DNA of 64,000 nt from Geobacter sp. FeAm09 (GTDB lineage: Bacteria > Desulfobacterota > Desulfuromonadia > Geobacterales > Pseudopelobacteraceae). Below, piece after piece: positions 16,392 to 25,272 of the stretch. How positions within the stretch are numbered: the first letter of the stretch is position 1; each line of letters starts with the position of its first letter. Location: contig NZ_CP042466.1 of the NCBI RefSeq assembly GCF_008330225.1, positions 1,684,501 through 1,748,500 on the forward strand. The letters are read 5' to 3'. Under the pieces are notes generated by a model. It had not been told where the DNA came from. It made no database searches and worked only from the letters and a program-made list of their open reading frames with translations. Made by a program: the position numbers and the translations under genes.

Positions 16392-18743
16392 CTAGACCTG
16401 CAGTCTTTTGCGTGCTGCGGCCAGCCGGGCCTTGACGTCGGTACTGCTGGCGCAGGCAAGGACCTGGCGCGCCAGGGCGCGGCACTCGGGGAGGCTGTGG
16501 GCGCGGATGGCCTGCTTGACCACCGGGATGCTGGGCGCCGAAAGGCTGAATTCGCGGATACCCATGCCTACCATGAGCAGGGCGTTGATCGGCTCCGTTG
16601 CCATCTCGCCGCAGACCGACGCCTTTTTGCCGGCCTTTGACGCCGCATCGGCCACCCGTTTGATGGATTGCAGCACCGCCGGGTGGTACGGGTCGTAATA
16701 CTGCCGCACCCGGGGATTATTCCGGTCCGCGGCCAGGGTGTACTGGATCAGGTCGTTGGTGCCGATGCTGACGTAATCCACCTCCCTGAGCAGGTGTTCG
16801 ACGATCTGGACGGCCGCCGGTATTTCGATCATGATCCCCAGCGGGATGTCCTTACGCAGTTCATGTCCCTCCTGTTCCAATTCCTCCCGCACCGAAGCGA
16901 GGATCTCCTTCACCTGCCGGATCTCATCCACCGAAGAAATCAGCGGAAACATGATGCTGGGCGTGCCGGCGGGGGAGGAAAGCAGGATTCCGGCCAACTG
17001 CTCCCGGAAGATGTCCTGGCGCTCCAGGGAAACGCGGATGGAGCGCCACCCCAGAAACGGGTTGTCTTCCTGGGGGCAGCTGAAGTAGGGCAACGCCTTG
17101 TCGCCGCCGATGTCCAGGGTGCGGATATTGACCGATTGCCCGGAGAACGCCCCCAGGATCTTGCGATAGACGGCGGCCTGCTGGTGACGGTCGGGGAAGG
17201 TGCTGCGCGTCATGTACGGGAATTCCGTGCGGTAGAGACCGACCCCTTCCGCGCCGTGGGTATTGGCGACCCGCACGTCGGAGACGAGGCCGATATTGGC
17301 ATTCAGGGTAATGGTGACGTGGTCGCGGGTCACCGCCGGCAGGCCCCGCAGGCCTTCCAGCTCTTTCTGGCGTCCGGCGTGGTCCCGCTCCAACCGCTCG
17401 TATTCTTTCTTGATGGCGCCGTCCGGGTTGATGTAAATGTGGCCGGAGGTGCCGTCCACGATGATCTCGTCCTTGACGTTGGAGGCGTCCATGAGCCCCG
17501 GTATCCCGAGGACGGCCGGAATACCCAGCGATTTTGCCATGATGGCGACGTGGGAGTACATGTTGCCCTTCTCGGTCACAATGCCGAGGATCTTGTCGTG
17601 GTCCAGCATGGCCAGGTCCGAGGGGAAGATCTCATCCGTCGCCAGAACCCGCTTTTCCTTCAGGGTCACCGCCGTTTTGTCGTTCCCCTCCAGGCAGTCG
17701 ATCAGACGCCGTCCGATGTCCTCCATATCCGCCGACCGGGCACGCAGATAGGGATCTTCCATGGCCGAGAAGGCCTGCACGTAATGATGGACAACCTCGT
17801 GCACGGCACGGGTCGCCCCCATGCCCTGATCGATCAGGTCGCAGACCTTGCTGGAAAACCCCCGGTCCTCGAGGATCATCAGGTGGGTGTGGAAAATGGC
17901 GGCGTCATCTTCGGAAAGGGTCTCGCTGACCCGTTTCTCCATGTAGAGGGTCTGGATCTTCACCTTTTCCAGGGCCAGGCTGAGCTTGCGGTGTTCATCG
18001 GCCTTGGTGCCGACCTTGGCCACCTTGATGACCTTGTCGTTGAAGCGGTCGAGGATGTAGACCTTGCCGCGGCAGAATCCCGCCGAAACGGCGCTGCCGG
18101 AGAGCATGCGCGGCGGAGACGAGACCTTTTTGTCGGCTTTTTTCGCGGCCGGCGGTTCGCTCATGGCGTCGCCGTTCATCATTTTGGCCAGTTCCTGCTC
18201 AAACCAGGCGCGTTCCTGCTCGGTGCGCTGGATGGAATCGAGCAGGCGGGCGTTGTGCACGATGCTGCTGATCTGGAAGGTAATGGTGCGTAGGGCGCTG
18301 ATCTCGTCTTCGCTGAAATCCCGCGCCTCGCGGGTCTGGATGACGATGACGCCGATGGGGGTCTTGCGCTCGAACAGCGGCAGGCCGAGAAACGAGAGGA
18401 ATTTTTCCTCTTTGGATTCCTTGAAGTACTTGTAGCGGGGATGGGCCGGGGCGTTGTCGGTCATGACCATGCCGCGGCTCTCGAACGTAAGGCCGGTGAG
18501 CCCCTCGTGGACCTTCATGGATACGCGGTTGACCGATGCCTTGGAAAGCCCCTTGCTGGCCTTCAGCACCAGGGTCTCGCCATCCTGCTCCAGGAGGTAG
18601 ATCGAGCAGACGTCCGTGCCCATGCGTCTGGCCACGATGGTGACGATATTGTCCAGTGTTTCGTGAAGATCATGGGAATGGAGAATGATGGCGCTGATGT
18701 CTTCCAGGGTGCGCAGGCCGATGGAGTGATGGCTCTCTTTCAT
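16392..18743 (-). CDS. ptsP: Phosphoenolpyruvate-protein phosphotransferase PtsP (GAF-EI-Ntr)
   Basis: 783 residues: GAF sensor domain (about 10-165), then a complete enzyme I: phosphohistidine motif MYSHVAIMAKSLGIPAV, and the PEP-binding barrel with [26 protein letters not shown] and CGEMA. It takes phosphate from PEP and gives it to an HPr-type protein; the GAF domain suggests control by a small molecule (glutamine or ketoglutarate in other bacteria). ATG 18743 has TTGGAG 6-8 bases upstream; an open frame further upstream is not preferred. A second enzyme I (ptsI) lies at 30704, so two EI paralogues may compete for the single HPr seen here. Confidence 0.92.
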   Translation of the reverse strand: MKESHHSIGLRTLEDISAIILHSHDLHETLDNIVTIVARRMGTDVCSIYLLEQDGETLVLKASKGLSKASVNRVSMKVHEGLTGLTFESRGMVMTDNAPAHPRYKYFKESKEEKFLSFLGLPLFERKTPIGVIVIQTREARDFSEDEISALRTITFQISSIVHNARLLDSIQRTEQERAWFEQELAKMMNGDAMSEPPAAKKADKKVSSPPRMLSGSAVSAGFCRGKVYILDRFNDKVIKVAKVGTKADEHRKLSLALEKVKIQTLYMEKRVSETLSEDDAAIFHTHLMILEDRGFSSKVCDLIDQGMGATRAVHEVVHHYVQAFSAMEDPYLRARSADMEDIGRRLIDCLEGNDKTAVTLKEKRVLATDEIFPSDLAMLDHDKILGIVTEKGNMYSHVAIMAKSLGIPAVLGIPGLMDASNVKDEIIVDGTSGHIYINPDGAIKKEYERLERDHAGRQKELEGLRGLPAVTRDHVTITLNANIGLVSDVRVANTHGAEGVGLYRTEFPYMTRSTFPDRHQQAAVYRKILGAFSGQSVNIRTLDIGGDKALPYFSCPQEDNPFLGWRSIRVSLERQDIFREQLAGILLSSPAGTPSIMFPLISSVDEIRQVKEILASVREELEQEGHELRKDIPLGIMIEIPAAVQIVEHLLREVDYVSIGTNDLIQYTLAADRNNPRVRQYYDPYHPAVLQSIKRVADAASKAGKKASVCGEMATEPINALLMVGMGIREFSLSAPSIPVVKQAIRAHSLPECRALARQVLACASSTDVKARLAAARKRLQV

Positions 18744-18963
18744 GAACATCTCCAATGCAAGAATATCTCCAAAGTATAAATTATTTTGTCTCGAAGTAAT
18801 AGTCTTTAATGATCCTGTTTGATGAAATCGAACCGGCATATGGTATACGGGGGAGGGGGACATTCCGGGGGGGGGCGATCCATTAATTTTGTGGAAACAT
18901 CGCGGGCAGTTCTGGTATCTTGCCAGCAGCCGTTACCACTACCTGCCATTACAGGAGACAACC

Positions 18964-19761
18964 ATGCCCGACAAACTTCTTCACGAGCTATTGCGTAAAG
19001 GTATCGATCTCCTCGAGTCGGGAGATGCTCCGGCGGCGGCCGCCGTCCTGGAGGAGTACCGGAAGGCGTACCCCGATGACCCGGACGGCTGGTTTTGTTG
19101 TGGGGACGCCCTGGCTGAGAAGGGGAGCCTGGACGACGCCATCGCCAGTTACCGCGAGGGGCTGCAGCGTGCGCCGGATGATCTGGATGCGCTGACGACC
19201 CTGGGGGATCTCTATTTTGAGGCATCCCGGCCCCGGGAGGCCATTGCCAGCTATCAGCGCGTGCTGGATCTGGACCCCAGGGATGCGGATGCACTGGTCA
19301 GCATCGGCCTGGTTTACAACAGCCAGGAGCGCGGCGACGATGCCATTCGCGCCTTTCATCAGGCGCTCGAACTGGAGCCGGACAATGTCTTTGCCTGGAA
19401 TGCCCTGGGAGATGCCCTTTATGGGCAGGATGATGCGGAAGGCGCGGTGGCGGCTTACCGGAAGGGGATAGAGATCGATCCGGAGGATCCCGCCGTTCAC
19501 TACAATCTGGGGGAGCTGTACTACGACCTTGAAGAGCTGGAGGAGGCCGAAGAGGAGTGCCGCGAGGCGGTCCGGCTCGACCCCTGTTTCAGCATGGCCT
19601 ACCTGACCCTGGGGGGGATCTGCATGGATCAGGATCGGACCCGGGATGCCGTGCGCTACTTCGAGCAGTACCTCAAATGCGAAAAGTCCCCCCAGGCGGA
19701 GGAGATGGTCGCCGAGGTAAAGGCGGTGGTCGAAGGGTTGAAGGAAGAGTTGAAGGAGTGA
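18964..19761 (+). CDS. Tetratricopeptide-repeat protein
   Basis: 265 residues made almost wholly of TPR units, about seven (for example WFCCGDALAEKGSLDDAIASY; VFAWNALGDALYGQDDAEGAV). No signal peptide or membrane helix is visible, so it is probably cytoplasmic. Very acidic. Its partner cannot be inferred. ATG 18964 has an AGGAGAC site. The gap before it (18744-18963) has a G9 tract near 18867-18875 and no gene. A perfect hairpin terminator follows. Confidence 0.85.
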   Translation: MPDKLLHELLRKGIDLLESGDAPAAAAVLEEYRKAYPDDPDGWFCCGDALAEKGSLDDAIASYREGLQRAPDDLDALTTLGDLYFEASRPREAIASYQRVLDLDPRDADALVSIGLVYNSQERGDDAIRAFHQALELEPDNVFAWNALGDALYGQDDAEGAVAAYRKGIEIDPEDPAVHYNLGELYYDLEELEEAEEECREAVRLDPCFSMAYLTLGGICMDQDRTRDAVRYFEQYLKCEKSPQAEEMVAEVKAVVEGLKEELKE

Positions 19762-19791
19762 TGCCGTCTCCGGTCGGCAGGAGTTTTGTTT

Positions 19792-19830
19792 GTCATGAAA
19801 AAACCGGCATTTCGCCGGTTTTTTCATGAC
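19792..19830. terminator. Bidirectional terminator between TPR gene and ackA
   Basis: Perfect 17-bp inverted repeat (19792-19808 with 19814-19830; core AAAAAACCGGC / GCCGGTTTTTT) with a 5-base loop and A/T runs on each side. Serves both convergent genes. Confidence 0.92.
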
Positions 19831-19857
19831 AGGAGTGCAAGGGTGGGGATGGCTGCG

Positions 19858-21123
19858 CTATTTGCGGGCAAAGCCCTCTTTGCCGAAGGAGTATTCGAAG
19901 TGCATGTGGTCGGTATAGGTGCCGTTCAGGATGGCCACCACATCCTCGGTGAAGACCAGCTCCTCGTCGGTGGGGATCACGAAGACCTTGACCGGCGAAT
20001 CGTCCGTGGTGATCAGGGACTCCCGCTTGCGCGTCATGGCGTTTTTGTTCCGTTCCCTGTCCAGGATGATGCCCAGGTGCTCCAGCCCCTCGATGGCCTT
20101 CTCGCGAATCGGGGCGCCCATCTCGCCGACGCCGGCGGTGAACACCACCGCATCCAGCCTGCCCACAACCGACATGAATGCGCCGATATACTTCTTCAGC
20201 CGATAGGCTTCTATTTCCAGGGATAGCTGGCAGCGGGGATCGCCGGCCTGGGCGTGTTCGATCACATCCCGGCGGTCGGTGAACCGTCCGGTGATGCCCA
20301 TGACGCCGCTCTTTTTGTTGAGGATGCTGTCGATCTCCTTGGCGGACAGATTTTCCTTCTGCATCATGAAGGCGGGGATCGCCGGGTCGATATCGCCGCA
20401 GCGCGTCCCCATGACGGCCCCTTCCAGGGGCGTGAGCCCCATGGTGGTATCCACTGAAACGCCGTTTTTGATGGCACAGTGGGAAACGCCGTTGCCGATA
20501 TGCATGGTGACGATGTTGCACTCTTTGGGAGACTTGCCCAGGAGGACTGCCGCACGTTTGGATACATACAGGTGCGAAGTGCCGTGGAAGCCGTAGCGCC
20601 GGACCTGGTACTTCTCGTACCATTCGTAGGGCAGCGGATAGATATAGGCGTGCTCCGGCATGGTCTGGTGGAATGCGGTGTCGAAAATGGCCACGTGGGG
20701 GATGGTGGGCATGAGCGTCTGGGCCGCCTCGATCCCCTCGATGTTGGGCGGATTGTGGAGCGGAGCCAGATGCTGGACCTCCTTGACCGCATCGAGGACG
20801 TTGTCGTCGATCAGCACCGAACAGGTGAACTTCTCGCCGCCATGCACCACGCGGTGGCCCACGGCGGAGATTTCGGCCACGCTTTTCAGCACGCCGTTGA
20901 CCGGGTCGGTGACGGTCTTGATGACCAGGTCGATGGCAGCCTGGTGGTTGGGGCAGTCCTGCTCGTAATGGTGGGTCTCGCGACCGGGGACTTCGTGCAT
21001 GATGAACGAGTCGCCGATGATGACCCGCTCCACCATGCCCTTCGCCACGATCTCCTTGCGCTCCCAGTCGAAGAGCTGGTACTTGACCGAGGAACTCCCG
21101 CAGTTCAGCGCCATTATAATCAT
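19858..21123 (-). CDS. ackA: Acetate kinase
   Basis: 421 residues. Interconverts acetate plus ATP with acetyl phosphate plus ADP. Family motifs: NCGSSSVKYQL at the N-terminus, GHRVVHGGEKF, YGFHGTSH, and HIGNGVSHCAI. ATG 21123 is preceded by GGGAGGAC. The usual partner, phosphotransacetylase, is not adjacent. In acetate-oxidising Geobacter this enzyme works in acetate activation; that is inferred from the likely organism. Confidence 0.96.
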   Translation of the reverse strand: MIIMALNCGSSSVKYQLFDWERKEIVAKGMVERVIIGDSFIMHEVPGRETHHYEQDCPNHQAAIDLVIKTVTDPVNGVLKSVAEISAVGHRVVHGGEKFTCSVLIDDNVLDAVKEVQHLAPLHNPPNIEGIEAAQTLMPTIPHVAIFDTAFHQTMPEHAYIYPLPYEWYEKYQVRRYGFHGTSHLYVSKRAAVLLGKSPKECNIVTMHIGNGVSHCAIKNGVSVDTTMGLTPLEGAVMGTRCGDIDPAIPAFMMQKENLSAKEIDSILNKKSGVMGITGRFTDRRDVIEHAQAGDPRCQLSLEIEAYRLKKYIGAFMSVVGRLDAVVFTAGVGEMGAPIREKAIEGLEHLGIILDRERNKNAMTRKRESLITTDDSPVKVFVIPTDEELVFTEDVVAILNGTYTDHMHFEYSFGKEGFARK

Positions 21124-21291
21124 GCTGTCCTCCCTCGAATAAATAGCGATAAGTTTATAATATCAGTAAAAAAGAATACTCACACTAAAATAACCCGCTA
21201 AAATAAAACTGTTTTTGATATATACCGTAGTGCCGTTTTGAATTCAACACATTTCGTAAAAATCCACAATGAGGGGTAACGCAATCTTGAC

Positions 21292-21320
21292 TGGACAACT
21301 GATCGGGGACATGGTATACA
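21292..21320 (+). promoter_or_regulatory. Candidate sigma-70 promoter for the ferredoxin gene
   Basis: TGGACA (21292-21297), 17-base spacer, TATACA (21315-21320). It lies about 50 bases before the ferredoxin start. The 21124-21368 gap holds this and otherwise AT-rich leader sequence, no gene. Confidence 0.5.
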
Positions 21321-21368
21321 TTAAGATGTTTTCCGCAAGGAAAGCGCATCTTACAAGGAGGTGAAACC

Positions 21369-21536
21369 GTGGCTCATACGATTACCGACGACTGCACCAA
21401 TTGCGGCGCATGTGAGGATTCCTGCCCGGTGAACGCCATCAGCGAACAGGGGGCCAAGCGTACCATCGACGCCGATACCTGTATTGACTGTGGTGCTTGC
21501 GTGGATACCTGTCCCGTGAATGCTATCCATGCCTAA
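21369..21536 (+). CDS. Small 2[4Fe-4S] ferredoxin
   Basis: 55 residues from a GTG start with a perfect ribosome site AAGGAGGTG (21355-21363). Two classic CxxCxxCxxxCP motifs: C9, C12, C15, C19 and C38, C41, C44, C48, each followed by VNAI. This is the clostridial-type low-potential bacterial ferredoxin. It serves as soluble electron carrier, for example for oxoacid:ferredoxin oxidoreductases. No adjacent oxidoreductase points to a partner. It is a single-gene unit with its own promoter and terminator. Confidence 0.93.
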   Translation: MAHTITDDCTNCGACEDSCPVNAISEQGAKRTIDADTCIDCGACVDTCPVNAIHA

Positions 21537-21561
21537 TCCGCATTGAGGCAACGCTGCTGAA

Positions 21562-21590
21562 AAAGCCCGTGGCAACACGGGCTTTTTTTT
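21562..21590 (+). terminator. Terminator after the ferredoxin gene
   Basis: Perfect 10-bp stem AAAGCCCGTG (21562-21571) / CACGGGCTTT (21576-21585) with a GCAA loop, followed by a run of T to 21591. Confidence 0.92.
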
Positions 21591-21629
21591 TATGGTATAC
21601 GGCGTCGTTTTCACCTTTCCTCGCCGGCG

Positions 21630-21842
21630 CTATTTTTTGATGAGCCAGAGGATGAAGGATATGGCGGCCGAGATCAAAATGCAGGTGGCGAGCGGAAAAT
21701 AAAAACTGAAATGTTCCCGTTTGATGGTGATGTCTCCGGGCAGCCTCCCCAGCCACGGCAGACGTGGGGCAAGGGACAGCGCGAGCCCCGCTGCCACCAG
21801 GACGAGTCCCATGATGATCAGGGGGCGTCCCGGCCCGTTCAT
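21630..21842 (-). CDS. DUF2905 small membrane protein
   Basis: 70 residues with two membrane helices (LIIMGLVLVAAGLALSLA and PLATCILISAAISFILWLI) joined by a loop containing WLGRLPGDITIKRE, the conserved GRLPGDI signature of DUF2905. No function is known. Its start overlaps the queH stop by 4 bases, so it is co-translated with queH on the minus strand. Confidence 0.85.
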   Translation of the reverse strand: MNGPGRPLIIMGLVLVAAGLALSLAPRLPWLGRLPGDITIKREHFSFYFPLATCILISAAISFILWLIKK

Positions 21843-22381
21843 GGCCGTTTCTCCCGCGGGGCGTAGCGCTCCTTTTCGCTGTAGATGCAGCCGCAGTACT
21901 GCTGACGGTACAGCCCCATCTCCTTCGACAGTCTGATCCCCTCCTGCCAGCCGGTGCGAAAATCCTCGTAAAAGAAGGTTACGCCAAACTCCCGGCCCGC
22001 CTGTTCCCCAAGGGCCCTGATCTCTTCGTGACGCTGGTAGCGGCTGTACAAGAGCGAAGTGGTGAACGCCGCAAAGCCGTGCCCGGAAGCCGCCGCCGCC
22101 GTTGCTCTCAGGCGCGAGGCGTAACAGTAGCTGCAGCGTTTGTCCGGCTCGGCGGCGACATTGGCCAGGAACCCTTCCAGATCATACTCGTCCCGCACGA
22201 TGAGGGGCATGGTTTCGCCGTCGGCCATCTGTTGCGCCGCGTCCCGCCGGCGAGCGTATTCCTGATAGGGATGGATGTTGTGGTTGAAGAAAAAGCCGGT
22301 GACGTCATGGGCGGCGGCGCGCAGCCTGTGCAGAGGATAGATGGCGCACGGTCCGCAGCAGGTATGGAGAAGAATGTTCAT
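21839..22381 (-). CDS. queH: Epoxyqueuosine reductase QueH
   Basis: 180 residues, DUF208/QueH family, which performs the last step of queuosine synthesis in tRNA (epoxyqueuosine to queuosine) as a non-cobalamin alternative to QueG. The cysteine motifs that bind its FeS cluster and metal are visible: CCGPC at 8-12, DKRCSYCYASRL, and QQYCGC near the C-terminus. The ATG at 22381 gives the standard MNILLHTCCGPC start; a longer frame upstream is not preferred. Confidence 0.92.
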   Translation of the reverse strand: MNILLHTCCGPCAIYPLHRLRAAAHDVTGFFFNHNIHPYQEYARRRDAAQQMADGETMPLIVRDEYDLEGFLANVAAEPDKRCSYCYASRLRATAAAASGHGFAAFTTSLLYSRYQRHEEIRALGEQAGREFGVTFFYEDFRTGWQEGIRLSKEMGLYRQQYCGCIYSEKERYAPREKRP

Positions 22382-22568
22382 GGCTGAAGAGTGTCCTGGT
22401 CGGGGATGTATGTCATTTATGCCGTTATTGTACCCCCAACCGCCCGGCGGTTCAAAGGAAAATCGGAGCGCCGGCATCAGGTCGGGGCGCGGTGGGGACC
22501 GCGGGCGCATCATCAATGGTTGCTATTTTTTCCGATTTTAGGTATGTACTGCAACGCCTGACTGAAAC

Positions 22569-23573
22569 ATGTCCGGCACAATGACTCAAGCAGAGGCGGA
22601 ACTCGAAATGATTCTAGAAAAAGCCAAGTGGGTGATACAGACGGAAGCCGAAGCCCTGCTGGCTATGGCGGAAAGAATCGGCAGCGCCTTTGAGGCGGCG
22701 GTAGAGCTCATATTGGCCTGCAAGGGGCGTGTGGTGGTCAGCGGCATGGGGAAATCGGGACTGGTCGGGCAAAAGATCGCCTCCACCATGTCTTCCACCG
22801 GCACGCCGGCCTTCTTTCTCCATCCCGCCGAGGGGATTCATGGCGACCTGGGGATGATTATGACCGGCGACGTGGTGATCGCCATATCCAATAGCGGAGA
22901 GACCGAGGAGGTGCTGCGCATCCTGCCGGCCATCAAGAGGATCGGCGCCCGCCTGATTGCCATGAGCGGCAATCCCGGCTCCGCCCTGGCGCGCAGCAGC
23001 GATGTCTTTCTGGACGTCTCGGTCAGGGAAGAGGCGTGCCCCCTGGGGCTCGCGCCGACGGCGTCCACCACCGCCACCCTGGCCATGGGCGATGCGCTGG
23101 CGGTAGCCCTTCTGGTAAAGCGGGGCTTTCGCGCCGAGGATTTCGCCATCTTTCATCCCGGCGGTTCCCTGGGCAAGAAGCTGCTGCTGCGGGTGGAGGA
23201 CATCATGCATGGCGGCGAGGCGATACCGCTCGTTTCCGGGGATATGCTGATGAAAGACGCCCTGTTCGTCATCACCGCCAAAGGGCTGAGAGTGACCGGC
23301 GTGACCGGAGAGGGGGGGGCGCTCAAGGGGGTCATTACCGACGGCGATCTCCGCCGGGCCCTGGAGCACGGCTATGACATCCTCGGCAAGCAGGCCTCCG
23401 AGATCATGAAGCTCAATCCCAAGCACATCATGCGCCAGGAGTTGGCTGCGGCCGCGTTGCAGATCATGGAGCGTTGTTCCATTACCTCGCTGTTCGTCTT
23501 TGACGACGAAGGGGCGAACGTTCCGTGCGGAATCATCCATCTGCACGACATCCTCAGGGCCGGTATCGCATAA
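22569..23573 (+). CDS. kdsD: Arabinose-5-phosphate isomerase (KDO pathway)
   Basis: 334 residues: SIS sugar-isomerase domain (about 40-180; VVSGMGKSGLVGQKIA, HGDLGMI, SNSGETEEV) followed by two CBS domains (about 210-330). It converts ribulose 5-phosphate to arabinose 5-phosphate, the precursor of KDO. First gene of the LPS string and 1 base from kdsC. Confidence 0.95.
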   Translation: MSGTMTQAEAELEMILEKAKWVIQTEAEALLAMAERIGSAFEAAVELILACKGRVVVSGMGKSGLVGQKIASTMSSTGTPAFFLHPAEGIHGDLGMIMTGDVVIAISNSGETEEVLRILPAIKRIGARLIAMSGNPGSALARSSDVFLDVSVREEACPLGLAPTASTTATLAMGDALAVALLVKRGFRAEDFAIFHPGGSLGKKLLLRVEDIMHGGEAIPLVSGDMLMKDALFVITAKGLRVTGVTGEGGALKGVITDGDLRRALEHGYDILGKQASEIMKLNPKHIMRQELAAAALQIMERCSITSLFVFDDEGANVPCGIIHLHDILRAGIA

Positions 23574-23574
23574 C

Positions 23575-24093
23575 ATGGACAAACGGCTCGCACCAATCAA
23601 GCTGCTGCTTCTCGATGTGGACGGCGTCATGACGGACGGCGGCATCATCTATGATGGCAACGGTCTCGAAACCAAGGTTTTCAACGTCAAGGACGGACAT
23701 GGCATCAAGATGCTGCAGCGCGCCGGCATCCAGGTGGGGATCATCACCGGGCGCTCGTCCGCCGTGGTGAATGTCCGCGCCCAGGAATTGGGGATCGAGC
23801 TGGTCTATCAAGGCGCCCTGAGGAAGCTGGAAAGCTACGAGGACGTCAAGCGGAAGACCGGCCTGGGCGACAGCCAGATCGCGTACGTGGGGGATGACGT
23901 CATCGACGTGCCGGTCATGCGCCGCGTCGGATTTGCCGCCGCGCCCCGCGACGCCCTTGCCGAGGCACGGAATGCGGCGCATTACATTACGGAGCGCGAC
24001 GGCGGGCGGGGAGCGGTGCGCGAGGTGTGCGACCTGATTCTCAAGGGATGCGGAAAATGGGATGAGGTCGTGGCGCGTTATGAATTGTTTTGA
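23575..24093 (+). CDS. kdsC: 3-deoxy-D-manno-octulosonate 8-phosphate phosphatase
   Basis: 172-residue HAD phosphatase of the cap-less KDO8P type: LLLDVDGVMTDGGI (motif I), IITGRSS (motif II), VGDDVIDVPVM (motif IV). It releases KDO from KDO 8-phosphate. ATG 23575 is 1 base beyond the kdsD stop. KdsA and KdsB genes are not in the window. Confidence 0.94.
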   Translation: MDKRLAPIKLLLLDVDGVMTDGGIIYDGNGLETKVFNVKDGHGIKMLQRAGIQVGIITGRSSAVVNVRAQELGIELVYQGALRKLESYEDVKRKTGLGDSQIAYVGDDVIDVPVMRRVGFAAAPRDALAEARNAAHYITERDGGRGAVREVCDLILKGCGKWDEVVARYELF

Positions 24094-24138
24094 TTATTCA
24101 ATCTCTGTGCCAAAAAACGAGCATGGCGTACCTTTTGC

Positions 24139-24167
24139 TGGACAGCCCTGCCGGCCGATGGTATAGT
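24139..24167 (+). promoter_or_regulatory. Candidate sigma-70 promoter just upstream of lptC
   Basis: TGGACA (24139-24144), 17-base spacer, TATAGT (24162-24167). Transcription from it would begin near 24174, only about 4 bases before the lptC ATG at 24178, which would make a leaderless message. No Shine-Dalgarno site precedes that ATG. Confidence 0.45.
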
Positions 24168-24177
24168 ATACGCCGAT

Positions 24178-24756
24178 ATGGTATCGCCCGGAAACATCAG
24201 GCTGGCATTGGCTTTTCTTGTCATGACGGCGATTATCGGCATCGTGGCCGCCATTACCCTGAAAGGCCCGCGCCAGGCGGCCCTACCGGAGCCGGTCTCC
24301 CGGCAACTTCCCCAGAACATCGACATGGCCATACACGACGCACGCTTTTACGAGGTGCGGGAGGGTGCGGCTGTCTGGGAACTGGTTGCCAAGAAGGCCG
24401 AGTATGACAAAACCGGCGATGTCGCCCATCTGTCCGATATCCACATGGACTTTGCAAGGACGGCCACTGCCGGCGCCATTACGGTGACGGCGGCACAGGG
24501 GACCTATTTCAGCAAAAGCAGAAACGTCGCTTTGCGCGGCAAGGTGCATGTGGTGACGGAGAGCGGCGTTACGTTCGATACCGAGGCCGTTGATTACGTG
24601 GCGGTGCGCTCCCAGTTCAGAACCTCGGACAAGGTGACGTTCCGGCAGCAGCGCCTGACCCTGACCGCACAGGGGATGGTGTTGGATGTAACGAGCCAGA
24701 AAGCCCGCTTCCTCAAAAACGTTGATGCCGGCGTGGCCGGTTTGAAGAGTCGATAG
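24178..24756 (+). CDS. lptC: LPS export system protein LptC
   Basis: 192 residues: N-terminal membrane helix (LALAFLVMTAIIGIVAAI), then a periplasmic beta-jellyroll domain of the LptC/YrbK type (ARFYEVREGAAVWELVAKKAEY; KVHVVTESGVTFDTEAVDY). It receives LPS from the inner-membrane LptBFG transporter and passes it to LptA. Stop and lptA start abut (24756/24757). The start lacks a ribosome site; see the promoter entry. Confidence 0.9.
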   Translation: MVSPGNIRLALAFLVMTAIIGIVAAITLKGPRQAALPEPVSRQLPQNIDMAIHDARFYEVREGAAVWELVAKKAEYDKTGDVAHLSDIHMDFARTATAGAITVTAAQGTYFSKSRNVALRGKVHVVTESGVTFDTEAVDYVAVRSQFRTSDKVTFRQQRLTLTAQGMVLDVTSQKARFLKNVDAGVAGLKSR

Positions 24757-25272
24757 ATGAATAAGATGAAAATTAAATCATTATTATTTATAATACCTCT
24801 CAGCCTGATGCTTCCGCTGGCCAGCGCATCGGCCGCCGCCCACAAGGACCGGTCGAGCCTGCCCATCGCCATCAAGGCCAACGAGCTGGCCGCCGACAAC
24901 AAGGGCAAGACCGCGATCTTCAGCGGCAAGGTCGTGGCAAAGCAGGGGGATATCACCATCTATGCCGATCGGCTTACCATCAATTACGGCGACAAGAAGA
25001 GCGACGTCGAAAAGATCGAGGCGGACGGCAATGTGCGCATTGTCCAGGAAAACCGTATCGGGACCGCCTCCCATGCGGTCTATGAAAGCAAGCAGGGGCG
25101 CATCACCCTGACCGGCAACCCCAAGATCATGCAGGGAGCCGACACCATGACGGGCAATACCATTACCTACTTCATCGATGAGGACCGCAGTGAGGTCTCC
25201 AGCGGAGCCGGCCGTCCGGTAGAGGTGGTCATTCATCCGACGGGCAAAAAAGGCAATGCCGGCACACGCTGA
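24757..25272 (+). CDS. lptA: LPS transport periplasmic protein LptA
   Basis: 171 residues with signal peptide ([20 protein letters not shown]) and the OstA/LptA beta-jellyroll ([21 protein letters not shown]...; [12 protein letters not shown]). It forms the periplasmic bridge carrying LPS from LptC to LptD. It abuts lptC and overlaps lptB by 17 bases. Confidence 0.93.
   Translation: MNKMKIKSLLFIIPLSLMLPLASASAAAHKDRSSLPIAIKANELAADNKGKTAIFSGKVVAKQGDITIYADRLTINYGDKKSDVEKIEADGNVRIVQENRIGTASHAVYESKQGRITLTGNPKIMQGADTMTGNTITYFIDEDRSEVSSGAGRPVEVVIHPTGKKGNAGTR

Noticed and set aside
18744-18963. Small gene or RNA in the ptsP-TPR gap
   Set aside because: G9 tract and AT-rich part are present, but there is no frame with a ribosome site and no recognisable RNA fold.
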